Shown here: positions 24,710-34,784 of the stretch, one piece after another | Layout of the letters: each line of letters opens with the position of its first letter | Position numbering within the stretch: the stretch's first letter is position 1 | From: Frondihabitans sp. Leaf304 | GTDB taxonomy: Bacteria > Actinomycetota > Actinomycetes > Actinomycetales > Microbacteriaceae | Length of the DNA: 64,000 nt | Assembly: GCF_001423105.1 (NCBI RefSeq) | Contig: NZ_LMNV01000002.1 | Span: forward strand, 154,562-218,561 | Reading direction: 5' to 3' | Translations under genes and position numbers: made by a program | The notes under the pieces: generated by a model | Seen by the model: the letters and a program-made list of their open reading frames with translations, nothing else | The model's database searches: none | Told to the model about the DNA's origin: nothing

Positions 24710-26255
24710 CGTCTTGCGAACCCGTCTGCCTCTGACCACGAGTGCCCTGATCTTCGGCATCGTGGTCGCAAGTCTCTCCTTGATCTCGTCGGACGTGCCC
24801 GACGCGTGGGAAGACGAGGCGGCAACTCTCTCGGCCGCAACCCGAAGCTGGCCCGAGCTCATCCACCTGTTGGGCAACATCGATGCCGTCCACGGCCTGT
24901 ACTACGCCCTGATGAAGGTCTGGTTCGGGGTCGTCGGCACGTCGGTCTTCACGATGCGCCTCCCGAGCGCCGTGGCGGTGGGTGTGGGGTGTGCCCTCAC
25001 GATGCTTCTGGCTTCCCGTCTGGGGAGCAAACGGGTCGCCGTCATCACGGGCGTCGTCTACGCGTGTCTGCCCAGGGTCGCCTGGGCTGCAGTCGAAGGG
25101 CGGCCCTACGCCATGGTGATGGTCGCCGCCGTCGGGCTGACGCTTCTCTTCGTTCGTGCCCTCGAGCGAGACCGCAAGTCACCGAGCCGCGTCGCTTGGT
25201 TGTGGTACGGGCTCGCAATCGTCATCGCCGTTCTGCTCAATATCTACCTCGCGATGATCGTGGTGATGCACGTCGTCATTCTCGCGGTGGCCTGCCGGAG
25301 TGGCCGTTCGAGACTTCTTCCCTGGCTGATCACGGCGGGCTCTGCTGCGGCCCTCCTCGTTCCCTTCGCGCTCCTGGTCGTGGGGGAGGCGGCGCAGGTG
25401 CACTGGATTCCCGAGCTCTCGGTGCACACGATCCGACACATCGTCCTCGACACCTGGTTCCGTGCCGTCTGGCCGATTCGAGGTCTTGGCGTATTCACGC
25501 TGATCGCGGTGCCCGTCGGGTGGGTGCTTCTCCTTGTCGGAGTCCGGTCGGCCCTCAAGTCGGGCGACAGGCCGACCTCCGGGTCTGAGACCGACGACTC
25601 GGGCACCGTTCGCGTGTACCCGGGAAGGGCGCTCGCTCTTCTCGCCTTCGGGCCGATGGTGCTCCTGCTTACCGCGACGGCCCTCGGAAAACCACTTTTC
25701 GCGCCCTACTACCTCACTTTGAGCGCTCCCTTCGTCGCCATCCTCATGGCCATCGGTATTGCGGGTCTCACCCGACGACGCCGCGTGGTGGCTGTGGTCC
25801 TGGTCGTCGCTGTGGCCATTCCCTCCCTCATCGCGATCCGCCTGCCCCACTCGCACCACGAGATCTACTGGTCCGATGCGGCGGAGCTCGTGCACGAACA
25901 ACGCGAGTCGTCGACCGGGCCGGACGCGGTCGTCTTCGCCACGGTGGCCCAGCTCCCCTCAGCGACAGCCAATCTCGTGGAGATCGCCTACCCGGGTGCC
26001 TTCGAGGGAATGCGCGATCTGGCCGTGACCGGAAACCGTCGTGCCGAAGGGCGCCTCTTCGATCGCAATGGAGATCTCGCGACCCTCATTCCGCGTCGCC
26101 TCGCGTCGATCGACAACGTCTGGATCATCGGCGCTTCAGGGGTCGACCCGAGAGCCGACGAAGCCAGGCGGGTGCTCGAGACGAGCGGATTCGCCGTGGC
26201 CAGCCGCACCGATCTCGGGCCGGTGCGCGTACTCGAACTGCACCGCTCGCACTAG
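24702..26255 (+). CDS. GT39/ArnT-like membrane glycosyltransferase
   Basis: Polytopic (about 11-12 helices) 517-aa protein resembling PMT/ArnT-type GT-C glycosyltransferases that use polyprenyl-phosphate sugars on the outer face of the membrane. The first extracytoplasmic loop has DAWEDEAAT (about residues 32-40), matching the acidic D-E catalytic motif of the superfamily, then HGLYYALMKVWF, the usual second landmark. The soluble C-terminal part (from about 390) is not recognised. The mRNA is probably leaderless from TAGAAT. The stop shares the palindrome CTAG with the convergent ychJ-like gene, so both genes end in overlapping TAG codons. Acceptor unknown. Confidence 0.75.
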   Translation: MRPVLRTRLPLTTSALIFGIVVASLSLISSDVPDAWEDEAATLSAATRSWPELIHLLGNIDAVHGLYYALMKVWFGVVGTSVFTMRLPSAVAVGVGCALTMLLASRLGSKRVAVITGVVYACLPRVAWAAVEGRPYAMVMVAAVGLTLLFVRALERDRKSPSRVAWLWYGLAIVIAVLLNIYLAMIVVMHVVILAVACRSGRSRLLPWLITAGSAAALLVPFALLVVGEAAQVHWIPELSVHTIRHIVLDTWFRAVWPIRGLGVFTLIAVPVGWVLLLVGVRSALKSGDRPTSGSETDDSGTVRVYPGRALALLAFGPMVLLLTATALGKPLFAPYYLTLSAPFVAILMAIGIAGLTRRRRVVAVVLVVAVAIPSLIAIRLPHSHHEIYWSDAAELVHEQRESSTGPDAVVFATVAQLPSATANLVEIAYPGAFEGMRDLAVTGNRRAEGRLFDRNGDLATLIPRRLASIDNVWIIGASGVDPRADEARRVLETSGFAVASRTDLGPVRVLELHRSH

Positions 26256-26671
26256 AGGGCGTTGACGTACAACCAGCGGCCGCTCTGCTTGGAGAAGGTC
26301 GACCGTTCGTGCAGGGTGTGCGCTCCCTCGTCGTCTCGATAATGCGCCCGGAACTCGACGATTCCCGTGGTGTCGAGCATGCCGCCGCGTTCGGTGGCAA
26401 TGATGTCGAGTCGGTACCAGCGCACGCCCTCGTCGAGGTCGAGCGAATCGGGCCGAAGCGCAGGATCCCAGGTGGCGAGCAAATAGACCGCGTCGCCGAC
26501 CGCGAAGGCCGAGTACCGAGACCGCATCAGGCGTTCTGCCGTCGTTGCTACCACCAGGCCTCGGTGCAGTGGCCCGCAGCAGGCGCCGTACGTCTCGCCA
26601 CTCAGGCACGGGCAGCGGGCGGCATCGGCGAGTGTCGTCGAGGGGGAATCGGACGCGGGGGAGGAGGTCAC
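26252..26671 (-). CDS. YchJ-family (UPF0225) SEC-C motif protein
   Basis: Small (139 aa) protein of unknown role with an N-terminal zinc-type cysteine cluster CPCLSGETYGACCGPLHRG and the ERLMRSRYSAFAVGD helix that define YchJ/UPF0225. The rest is an NTF2-like fold (VRWYRLDIIATERG, VEFRAHYRDD). GTG at 26671 is chosen, with AAAGGA upstream; further upstream the frame runs antisense to the next gene. Converges on the GT39 gene with a shared CTAG. Confidence 0.85.
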   Translation of the reverse strand: MTSSPASDSPSTTLADAARCPCLSGETYGACCGPLHRGLVVATTAERLMRSRYSAFAVGDAVYLLATWDPALRPDSLDLDEGVRWYRLDIIATERGGMLDTTGIVEFRAHYRDDEGAHTLHERSTFSKQSGRWLYVNAL

Positions 26672-26735
26672 GGTGGCGCGGATCCTTTGCTCGATCGGGA
26701 GCGTAGCGTTGAGCTTCACCCAGAAGGAGAATGCC

Positions 26736-28380
<1,645 letters not shown>

Positions 28381-28399
28381 CTCTCTTTTACGGCGTTAC

Positions 28400-28458
28400 G
28401 CGAGACTCCACGAATGGCCCGTGTCTTCAGCAGACACGGGCCATTCGTGGAGTCTCGC
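28400..28458. terminator. Hairpin terminator with 27-bp perfect arms
   Basis: Positions 28400-28426 are exactly complementary to 28432-28458 with a 5-nt loop, 20 nt after argG. It also serves the convergent glycosyltransferase gene ending at 28517. Confidence 0.8.
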
Positions 28459-28516
28459 CCTCTGTGGCGGGGGAGAGCAGGATCCAGGGCGCCCTCGATC
28501 GACTCCGGCGTCGTCG

Positions 28517-29512
28517 TCAGTGCAGGGCGAGCTCGCGTCGCCAGGCGTCTGAGACCTCCGCGGTCGCCGTGGCAGCCCGCAGACGAAGCGCGTCGCGACA
28601 TTCGGTCGCGGCCTGCTCGACGGCTCTCACCCAGGCCGACGTGTCGGCGGGGGAGCCGACGAGCAGGGGGGAGTCGGGGCCATAGAGCTGAGCCAGGGCA
28701 TCGCACCGGGGCCCGACGAACGGTGTGCCCAGTTCGAAGCAGCGAATCGCGATGCCGCTCTGGTAGAAGCGTCGATAGGGAATGAGGACGGCTGCCGACG
28801 TCGCGAGCAGGTGATCGAGGCGGTCTTCGTCCACGAACTCGTCGCTGACTGCCCAGCCGTCGATGTGGGGCCAGCCGCGGCCGTGGATCTCCAGCGAATA
28901 GCGCGGCGCTAGTTCGACGGCGAGGTCAGCGAGGAGCTGGATGTCTCGATCCGGCTTGAACTGGCCGAGAACTCGAATGACGGGGCGCTCTGTCGGCACG
29001 TTGCTTTCGGTGGACTCGCAGGAGTGGGTGGTCGCCTGAAGGGGGTGAGCCACGATCGGGCTGTCGACGCCGAACGTAGTCTCGGTGATCGCCTCCTGAG
29101 CCGTGGTCGAGTGGACGATGACGGTGCGCCTGCGTGACAGGGCACACCCGATACGCCGAGCGGGTGCCGAATAGCCCACGGCACGCACAAGGGGGACCGG
29201 GTCGTGCATGACGAGCCGAGTCGTGCGGCGGTGACCGAGGATGAGGCGGGCGAGAACGAGATCCCAATAGCCGAGCACGGGCCACGCGAGGATGACCGCA
29301 CCCGTGGGCTTGGCACGACGGACACGGAAGAGAGCTGAGACATAGCGTCGAACCCAGGTCAATCGAGATTCGTCGGCCAAGGATGGCTCGACAAGATCGA
29401 CCGCAGTCACGTCATGGCCCGAGTCGGTCAGATTCGATTTCAGCGTGCGGGCGTAGTGCCCGAGTGCCCCGGCCAGCGGGTTGATGATCGTCACGTGCGG
29501 AGTCGGGCTCAT
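28517..29512 (-). CDS. Glycosyltransferase (GT-B, GT4-like)
   Basis: 331-aa soluble protein with the two-domain look of GT-B enzymes. The N-terminal part has INPLAGALGHYARTL, the C-terminal part RVLGQFKPDRD, EIHGRGWP, and VLIPYRRFYQSGIAIRCFELGTPF, which corresponds to the donor-binding E-x7-E region though the first Glu is replaced. ATG at 29512 with GAGAGG 8 nt upstream. It does not lie in a polysaccharide cluster; neighbours are argG and a two-component system. Substrate unknown. Confidence 0.7.
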   Translation of the reverse strand: MSPTPHVTIINPLAGALGHYARTLKSNLTDSGHDVTAVDLVEPSLADESRLTWVRRYVSALFRVRRAKPTGAVILAWPVLGYWDLVLARLILGHRRTTRLVMHDPVPLVRAVGYSAPARRIGCALSRRRTVIVHSTTAQEAITETTFGVDSPIVAHPLQATTHSCESTESNVPTERPVIRVLGQFKPDRDIQLLADLAVELAPRYSLEIHGRGWPHIDGWAVSDEFVDEDRLDHLLATSAAVLIPYRRFYQSGIAIRCFELGTPFVGPRCDALAQLYGPDSPLLVGSPADTSAWVRAVEQAATECRDALRLRAATATAEVSDAWRRELALH

Positions 29513-29606
29513 CGGGTCGGCCTCTCGTCGGCTGGTCAGAAGTGGAGTGCTTCTTATTCAGTACACCACATATCAACTTCGGAGAACAGGGTCAAATTGA
29601 CGTCAC

Positions 29607-29625
29607 TTGACATAATGTGCATTAT
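29607..29625. promoter_or_regulatory. TTGACA box overlapping a 14-bp palindrome
   Basis: In the AT-richer gap between the divergent glycosyltransferase and sensor kinase genes, TTGACA (29607-29612) runs into the perfect palindrome ATAATG-TG-CATTAT (29612-29625). Both strands show -10-like hexamers here. A binding site for a dimeric regulator is plausible. Confidence 0.4.
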
Positions 29626-29701
29626 CGGCGAATAGAGCGACGCGGGAAGAGGGGTCTCGGAGCGTGCCCGCGGCTACCCGGACCACAGCACCGCCGCACG
29701 C

Positions 29702-29707
29702 TAGCGT
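29702..29707 (+). promoter_or_regulatory. -10 hexamer of the sensor kinase (leaderless)
   Basis: TAGCGT, 7 nt before GTG at 29715; decides the start over an upstream GTG at 29664. Confidence 0.45.
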
Positions 29708-29714
29708 TACTCCT

Positions 29715-30929
29715 GTGTGGACCACCCTCGAACGTCGGCCGATGGTCTTCGACGCCATCATCGCGATTGTGGCGTTCGCCTTCTTCGGTGTGCTCGACGT
29801 CAGCCGCACCGGGTGGACGACTCTTCCCATCGACGCAGTGTTCGCCGTCGCATTAGTCTTTCGTCGTCGTTCTCCCGGCGCGGCGCTCGGTATCGCCTGG
29901 GCCGGAGCCATCGCGCAGCTGTTCGTCTTGCCGACGTTCATCAACGGCAACGTGCTCATCGCCGTGGTCATCTACGGCACCAGCGTCGCCGACAGCCGCC
30001 TCGTGAGTCGCCTGGGGCTCATCTCCAGCGTCGTCGGTGGAATCCTGGCTAGCGTCAAGCTCGTTTTGATCACAGGGCTGTTCCTGCCGGCGCATCAGCA
30101 GGATGGCGAGGCCGCCCTGTCGAAGGTGCTCTACTTCGTGGGCGTGGCGGGCGTCATCGCGGCGACCCTCTCGCTGTTCTGGCTGCTGGGAATGATCACC
30201 AGGATCCGCCGCGCCCTGATGAGCGAACGCGTCGACCGGCTCGAGAGCTCGCAAGAACTGCTCCGTGCCGAGCTGCGAGTGGCGCAAGAGACCGAACGCA
30301 CGCGGATCTCGCGTGAGATGCACGACGTCATCGGTCACTCCCTCGCGGTCATCATCGCGCAGTCCGACGGTGCTCGATACGCCGTAGCGAAGAACCCTCA
30401 AGTGGCGATTGAAGCTTTAGGCGTGATCAATAGTTCGGCACGCTCTGCCCTCGATGACGTCAGTGAGCTTCTGAGCGTCCTCACCGGGTCGGACGGACAC
30501 GAGGGCTCGCTCGGTGTCGCCGACCTCGAGGGGCTTGCGAAAAACACCCGGGCAGCCGGACTCGTAGTCGACATCCACGAGACGGGAGACCGGGCCCCGT
30601 TGGCGATCGGCCCTGATCTCGCGCTGTACCGCGTCGTCCAGGAAGCCCTCACCAATGCCCTCAAGCACGGCGGGCCCGGCACGACGGTCAAGGTCGACCT
30701 CGACTGGTCGGACAACGCGGTCTCGGTCCGCACCGAGACGACCGAAGGCGACGGTCCCGGTCTCCTCGGAGACGAACTGCGACCCAGCACTGGCGGTTAC
30801 GGCATTCCCGGCATGATGGAGCGGGTCAGGCTCGTCGGCGGCACGGTGGACGCCCGCCCTCGAGACGACGGCACACCCGGCTTCCGAGTCGCCGCGCGAA
30901 TCCCCCACTCCCCCGGAGGCCCCGAGTGA
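29715..30929 (+). CDS. Two-component sensor histidine kinase (NarL/DesK class)
   Basis: 404-aa membrane kinase with about five N-terminal helices (residues 10-170) and short loops, so it probably senses a membrane or intracellular cue. A coiled linker leads to the HisKA_3 dimerisation helix with phospho-His in SREMHDVIGHSLAVI. The HATPase domain has VVQEALTNALKHG (N box) and GGYGIPGMMERV (G box). The GTG at 29715 is preferred because TAGCGT lies 7 nt upstream; a GTG at 29664 would add 17 residues. Overlaps the response-regulator start (GTGA). Confidence 0.88.
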   Translation: MWTTLERRPMVFDAIIAIVAFAFFGVLDVSRTGWTTLPIDAVFAVALVFRRRSPGAALGIAWAGAIAQLFVLPTFINGNVLIAVVIYGTSVADSRLVSRLGLISSVVGGILASVKLVLITGLFLPAHQQDGEAALSKVLYFVGVAGVIAATLSLFWLLGMITRIRRALMSERVDRLESSQELLRAELRVAQETERTRISREMHDVIGHSLAVIIAQSDGARYAVAKNPQVAIEALGVINSSARSALDDVSELLSVLTGSDGHEGSLGVADLEGLAKNTRAAGLVVDIHETGDRAPLAIGPDLALYRVVQEALTNALKHGGPGTTVKVDLDWSDNAVSVRTETTEGDGPGLLGDELRPSTGGYGIPGMMERVRLVGGTVDARPRDDGTPGFRVAARIPHSPGGPE

Positions 30930-31588
30930 ACCCCATCCGAATCGGCCTGGCCGACGACCAACCGCTCTTCCGGGCGGGCATCCGCATGATCCTCGACTCA
31001 CAAGACGATTTGGACGTCGTTTGGGAGGCCTCCGACGGCGCCGAAGCCGTGCGACTCGCCGTCGAGCAACCCGTCGATCTGGTGCTGATGGATCTCGAGA
31101 TGCCGGTGACCGACGGGGTCGAGGCGACCACCAGGATCCTCGACTCCACCGAGACAGGAGACGTCGCGACCCGCACCAGGGTCGTCGTTCTCACCACGTT
31201 CGAGTTGAACGACAAGACGTTCCACGCCATTCAGGCCGGGGCGAGCGGCTTCCTGCTGAAGAACGCCGACCCGGAGTTCTTGCTCGCGTCGCTGCGGACG
31301 ATCCACTCGGGATCAGCGGTCGTAGCGCCCTCGGTGATGAGCGGGCTCGTCGAGCGGTTCGCCCGAAAAACGCCGCGGGTCGAGACCGAGGCGCTCGAGC
31401 CGCTGACGACGAGGGAGCGCGACATCTTCGCGGCGCTGGCCTCCGGGCTCAGCAATAACGAGATCGCCGAGAAGCTGCACCTGAGTGACGCGACGGTGAA
31501 GTCGCACGTGAGTCGGATCCTCGCCAAGCTGGCGCTCCGCGACCGCGTGCAGCTCGTGATCTACGCGTACGAGAACGGACTCGTCTGA
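30926..31588 (+). CDS. Response regulator, NarL/LuxR family
   Basis: 220-aa cognate of the preceding kinase. Receiver domain at residues 1-125 with the acidic pair near Asp10/Asp11, phospho-acceptor Asp56 in LVLMDLEMP, the Thr of VVLTTFE and Lys of FLLKNA. The C-terminal LuxR-type helix-turn-helix is LTTRERDIFAALASGLSNNE followed by LHLSDATVKSHVSRIL. The start is GTG within the kinase stop. Targets are not evident; the palindrome at 29612 is a candidate. Confidence 0.93.
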   Translation: MNPIRIGLADDQPLFRAGIRMILDSQDDLDVVWEASDGAEAVRLAVEQPVDLVLMDLEMPVTDGVEATTRILDSTETGDVATRTRVVVLTTFELNDKTFHAIQAGASGFLLKNADPEFLLASLRTIHSGSAVVAPSVMSGLVERFARKTPRVETEALEPLTTRERDIFAALASGLSNNEIAEKLHLSDATVKSHVSRILAKLALRDRVQLVIYAYENGLV

Positions 31589-31607
31589 GTCTGGTCGAAC
31601 GAGGCGA

Positions 31608-32765
31608 TCAGACGGGCTCGGTGGCTTTCACGGGGATAGCGGGCTCGTCAGCGCGGGCCTCTTCGGCCTCGATGATGTCGTCCAGGGTCGGCTCGGGCGA
31701 CATCTTCTTGTAGACGATTCGCGACTGGTAGAGGTAGCGCAGCGAGAAGCCGACGGCGATGAGCGCGGCCTGCACGAACACGCTGTGGAGCGCTGTGTTC
31801 TCGACGATCACCCAGAGCACGAAGGTGCGGACGATCGACTCGGTGCCGTTGAAGGCGAAGGTGTGCCACCAGCGCTTCCACACCCCGCGGGCGCCGTGCT
31901 TCAAATCGTTGAAGATGAAGCGCTCCTGCAGCAGGAAGTTGCCGATGATGGTGACGAAGGCGGCGATGCAGGCGGCGGCGAGGTAGCCGACGCCGAACGT
32001 CTGCAGGCCGGCGAGGATCGCAAGGTTGGCCACGGCGCCGAGCGCACCGATGGCCGCGAAGCCCGAGATGCGCCCGAATTTGAGGTCGAAGAGCTGCCGG
32101 CCGAGCGCGATGCCCTGCTTCATGTCGGCCTTCGACGTGCCGGCGAGGCGCGCCTCGAACACGAGAGGCACTTCGGCGACCTGCAGCGGTTGGCGGGCGA
32201 GGATCTCGAGGAGGATCTTGAAGCCGCGAGCGTGCAGCCCGTCGAGCTGGATGGCCCCGGTGCGGATGCCGAAGAAACCGCTCATCGGGTCGGTGGTGCC
32301 ATGCAAGCGGGTCGGGAACAGCGCCTTGGTGACCTTGATCGAGGCCTGTGACACCAGGCGTCGCACTCCCCCGGACAGCCCGTCGCTCGAGCCGCCGTCG
32401 ACGTGGCGGGAGGCGACGACGACATCGGCGCCCGAGGCGTCGCCCTTGGCGATGATCGACGGGAGTGTCTCGGGGCGGTGCTGCAGGTCGCCGTCCATCA
32501 CGATCGACCAGCGGCTGGTCGTCGACCGGAGGCCCTCGATGACGGCACCGGAGAGGCCGCCGACGGGAGTGTCGCGGTGGATGAGTCGCACGGGGAGATC
32601 GTGCTGGGCCGCGACCTCGCGGATCACGTCGGGCGTGTTGTCTCGCGAGTCGTCGACGAAGAGCACCTCGGCGTCGATACCGACGACCGCAGCCTCGACA
32701 CGGCGCACGAGCTCAGCCACATTGGGCGCCTCGTTGAACGTGGGGACGATGACTGTGAGCTCCAT
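31608..32765 (-). CDS. Dolichol-phosphate mannosyltransferase-like GT2 fused to GtrA membrane domain
   Basis: 385 aa. The GT2 domain (residues 1-215) has VIVPTFNEAPNV, LFVDDSRDNT and the metal-binding DGDLQHRPE, as in enzymes that charge polyprenyl phosphate with a sugar. A GtrA-like domain with four helices follows (about 230-350; RFIFNDLK and SRIVYKK are typical), thought to flip the product. The cytoplasmic tail is acidic. TACGCT 7 nt upstream suggests a leaderless mRNA. Its product could supply a GT-C enzyme such as the GT39-like protein at 24.7 kb; that link is inference. Confidence 0.87.
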   Translation of the reverse strand: MELTVIVPTFNEAPNVAELVRRVEAAVVGIDAEVLFVDDSRDNTPDVIREVAAQHDLPVRLIHRDTPVGGLSGAVIEGLRSTTSRWSIVMDGDLQHRPETLPSIIAKGDASGADVVVASRHVDGGSSDGLSGGVRRLVSQASIKVTKALFPTRLHGTTDPMSGFFGIRTGAIQLDGLHARGFKILLEILARQPLQVAEVPLVFEARLAGTSKADMKQGIALGRQLFDLKFGRISGFAAIGALGAVANLAILAGLQTFGVGYLAAACIAAFVTIIGNFLLQERFIFNDLKHGARGVWKRWWHTFAFNGTESIVRTFVLWVIVENTALHSVFVQAALIAVGFSLRYLYQSRIVYKKMSPEPTLDDIIEAEEARADEPAIPVKATEPV

Positions 32766-32772
32766 AGCTCCA

Positions 32773-32778
32773 AGCGTA
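32773..32778 (-). promoter_or_regulatory. -10 hexamer of the GT2-GtrA gene (leaderless)
   Basis: TACGCT on the minus strand, 7 nt before the ATG at 32765. Confidence 0.45.
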
Positions 32779-32844
32779 CGGATCGGCCTTCGCGGGGGCA
32801 CCGGCCGATCGGCCGCATTTCGGCCTCATCACAAAGTATGAGGC

Positions 32845-33324
32845 TCAGGCCAAAAGCCGCTCGATCAGCTCTTGCAGGTCTTCGGGCTCGAACTTCTCGT
32901 CGGACGTGCGGAGCTCATCGTGACTCCACCAGCGCGACTCGACGATGTCGACGCGCTCCTCGTCTGTCCAGTCGTCGTCGACGATTTCGAAGTGCGGCAG
33001 GCGCACGACGTAGAACTCGGCATGACCGTGGGTGTGGTCGGCGGCGTCCCACTCCACTTCGAAGTCGGACGTGTAGACGACCTCGCCCGGATCGTCGATC
33101 ACCTGCCCGGTCTCTTCGTGCAGCTCGCGGATCGCGGCGTCGCGGTGCGACTCCCCCGGGTCGACGCCGCCGCCCGGCGTGATCCAGCGGGAGACGCCGG
33201 AGGTGTCGGGCGACTTGGTGTCCATCAGCAGAATGCGGTCGTCTTCGTCGACCACGATCAGTCGCGAGGTGAGCCGCAGGATCCTTCTGGTCCCGTTCTC
33301 GGCGTCGGGCTCGGTATCAGACAT
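32845..33324 (-). CDS. Nudix hydrolase
   Basis: 159-aa Nudix-fold protein. The Nudix box GGGVDPGESHRDAAIRELHE continues with ETGQVI and matches G-x5-E-x7-REUxEExGU fully, so it should hydrolyse a nucleoside diphosphate linked to some group X. A conserved GVSRWITPGGG precedes it. ATG at 33324 is used; the frame remains open upstream into the SDR gene but without family similarity. Same strand, 19 nt after the SDR gene. Substrate unknown. Confidence 0.85.
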   Translation of the reverse strand: MSDTEPDAENGTRRILRLTSRLIVVDEDDRILLMDTKSPDTSGVSRWITPGGGVDPGESHRDAAIRELHEETGQVIDDPGEVVYTSDFEVEWDAADHTHGHAEFYVVRLPHFEIVDDDWTDEERVDIVESRWWSHDELRTSDEKFEPEDLQELIERLLA

Positions 33325-33343
33325 GGTCGCGCGGCCGCTCGGC

Positions 33344-34123
33344 TCAGACGGCCTGGAAGTCGGCGGTGTCGCCGACCAGCCGCGTGTGATCGGCAGGGAT
33401 GCCCTCGACGGCCGCCAGGGCGACCTCGGCGGCGAACTCGGCGACGTTGTAGAGCTTGCCGGCGGCCTCGCGGCGAGCCGAGATGGCACCGGGGTTGGTG
33501 CGCTCGAGGAGTGTCGCAGTGATGGTGCCCTCGATCATGTCGCCGGAGACGACCACGAAGTCGATGCCCTTCTCGGTAAGGGTGGGGATGAGATCGCGCA
33601 GAGCGTCTTCGCCGGCCCGCTTCGAGAGCGCGACGGGGAGGTATTCGGGCATCGTCTCGGTCGTCTTGATGAAGTGCGCCTGGTGGCTCGTGACGAACAC
33701 CACGCGCGAACCGGCGGCCATGAGCGGCAGGGCCCGCGTCAGCACGTCGACCTGCGCGTCGCGGTTGAGCAGGAGGGCGTAGTTCTCGGCCATGCCCGAC
33801 TCCATGCCGCCGGAGGCGTTGAGCACCAGGATGTCGAGGCCGCCGAACTCCGTCTCGACCTGATCGATCATGGCCTGGACGGACTCGCCGTCTGTCAGGT
33901 CGGCGCCGATGGAGACGGCCTCGCCGCCTGTCTCCTCGATCTTCGCGACGAGCTGCAGGGCACGCTTCTCTTTGTTGCGGAAGTTGATGACGACCCGGGC
34001 GCCCGCGGCGGCGAGGTACTGGGCCGTGTCTGCTCCGACGCCGCGCGACGAACCGGTGACGAGGGCGCGCTTGCCCGAGAGGGAACCGGCCGCGAGGGGG
34101 GCGGAAGCGAGGTCGAGTGGCAC
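33344..34123 (-). CDS. Short-chain dehydrogenase/reductase family protein with atypical active site
   Basis: 259-aa Rossmann-fold protein with TGSSRGVG (NAD(P)-binding, about residues 23-30), GADLTD and LNASGG as in classical SDRs. The segment where YxxxK should be reads VALSK, so the catalytic Tyr position is Val; the nearest Tyr (in EYLP) is three residues further upstream. It may be inactive, use another residue, or act as a scaffold. GTG start with AGGAG 8 nt upstream. Upstream of a Nudix gene and divergent from nfeD; a TAGCCT at 34163-34168 is a possible -10. Confidence 0.8.
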   Translation of the reverse strand: MPLDLASAPLAAGSLSGKRALVTGSSRGVGADTAQYLAAAGARVVINFRNKEKRALQLVAKIEETGGEAVSIGADLTDGESVQAMIDQVETEFGGLDILVLNASGGMESGMAENYALLLNRDAQVDVLTRALPLMAAGSRVVFVTSHQAHFIKTTETMPEYLPVALSKRAGEDALRDLIPTLTEKGIDFVVVSGDMIEGTITATLLERTNPGAISARREAAGKLYNVAEFAAEVALAAVEGIPADHTRLVGDTADFQAV

Positions 34124-34260
34124 GGGGAGACTCCTGTCGGTGCTGGCATTGAGGCAGTCCCCAGGCTATCAAGTGCCTCTGACGGAGAGGACCATCCGAC
34201 TGCTAGCGTGGAAGCGCAAACAAAAATGCAGAACACCACCGAAGGAGATGGGTAGCTCAG

Positions 34261-34758
34261 ATGGACAACCTGGTCGACTCCTTACAGCAGTATTCGTGGG
34301 TCGTCTGGTTGGCGCTCATCCTGATCTTCATCATCATCGAGGTGACGACGGTCGAGTTCACCTTCCTCATGCTCGCCATCGGCAGCGTCGGCGGTCTTCT
34401 CACCGGTCTCTTCGGCGGGCCCTTCTGGCTGCAGGTGATCGTCGCGGCGGTGGTGTCAGTCCTCCTCCTCTTCTCGGTCAAGCCACCCCTTCTCCGAGCC
34501 CTGAAACGGGGCGGCGACCCGACGCCGAGCAACGTCGAGGCTCTTCTGGGCCTCGGCGGCTCCGTGGTCGTTCCCATTCCCGGCGGCGAGGTGCACCCGG
34601 GTCTCGGCCAGGTCAAGCTGGCTAACGGCGAGACATGGACCGCCCGGCTTCTCGCACCGGCCGGGGTCAGTCTCCTCGACACGGGGTCGGCCGTCGTCGT
34701 GACGGCCATCGAGGGGTCGACAGCAGTGGTCGTCCCGTCCGACATCAAGTCTCTCTAG
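34261..34758 (+). CDS. NfeD family membrane protein
   Basis: 165-aa partner of SPFH proteins. Two or three N-terminal helices (about 13-30, 32-50, 57-75) carry a soluble OB-fold NfeD domain (GSVVVPIPGGEVHPGLGQVKL, split here by the fold). The adjacent gene encodes an SPFH protein, the classic pair thought to organise membrane microdomains. A GAAGGAGA sits 13 nt before the ATG; -10 candidate TAGCGT at 34204-34209. Confidence 0.85.
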   Translation: MDNLVDSLQQYSWVVWLALILIFIIIEVTTVEFTFLMLAIGSVGGLLTGLFGGPFWLQVIVAAVVSVLLLFSVKPPLLRALKRGGDPTPSNVEALLGLGGSVVVPIPGGEVHPGLGQVKLANGETWTARLLAPAGVSLLDTGSAVVVTAIEGSTAVVVPSDIKSL

Positions 34759-34784
34759 CCACCCTTACGCGAAAGGCATCACCA

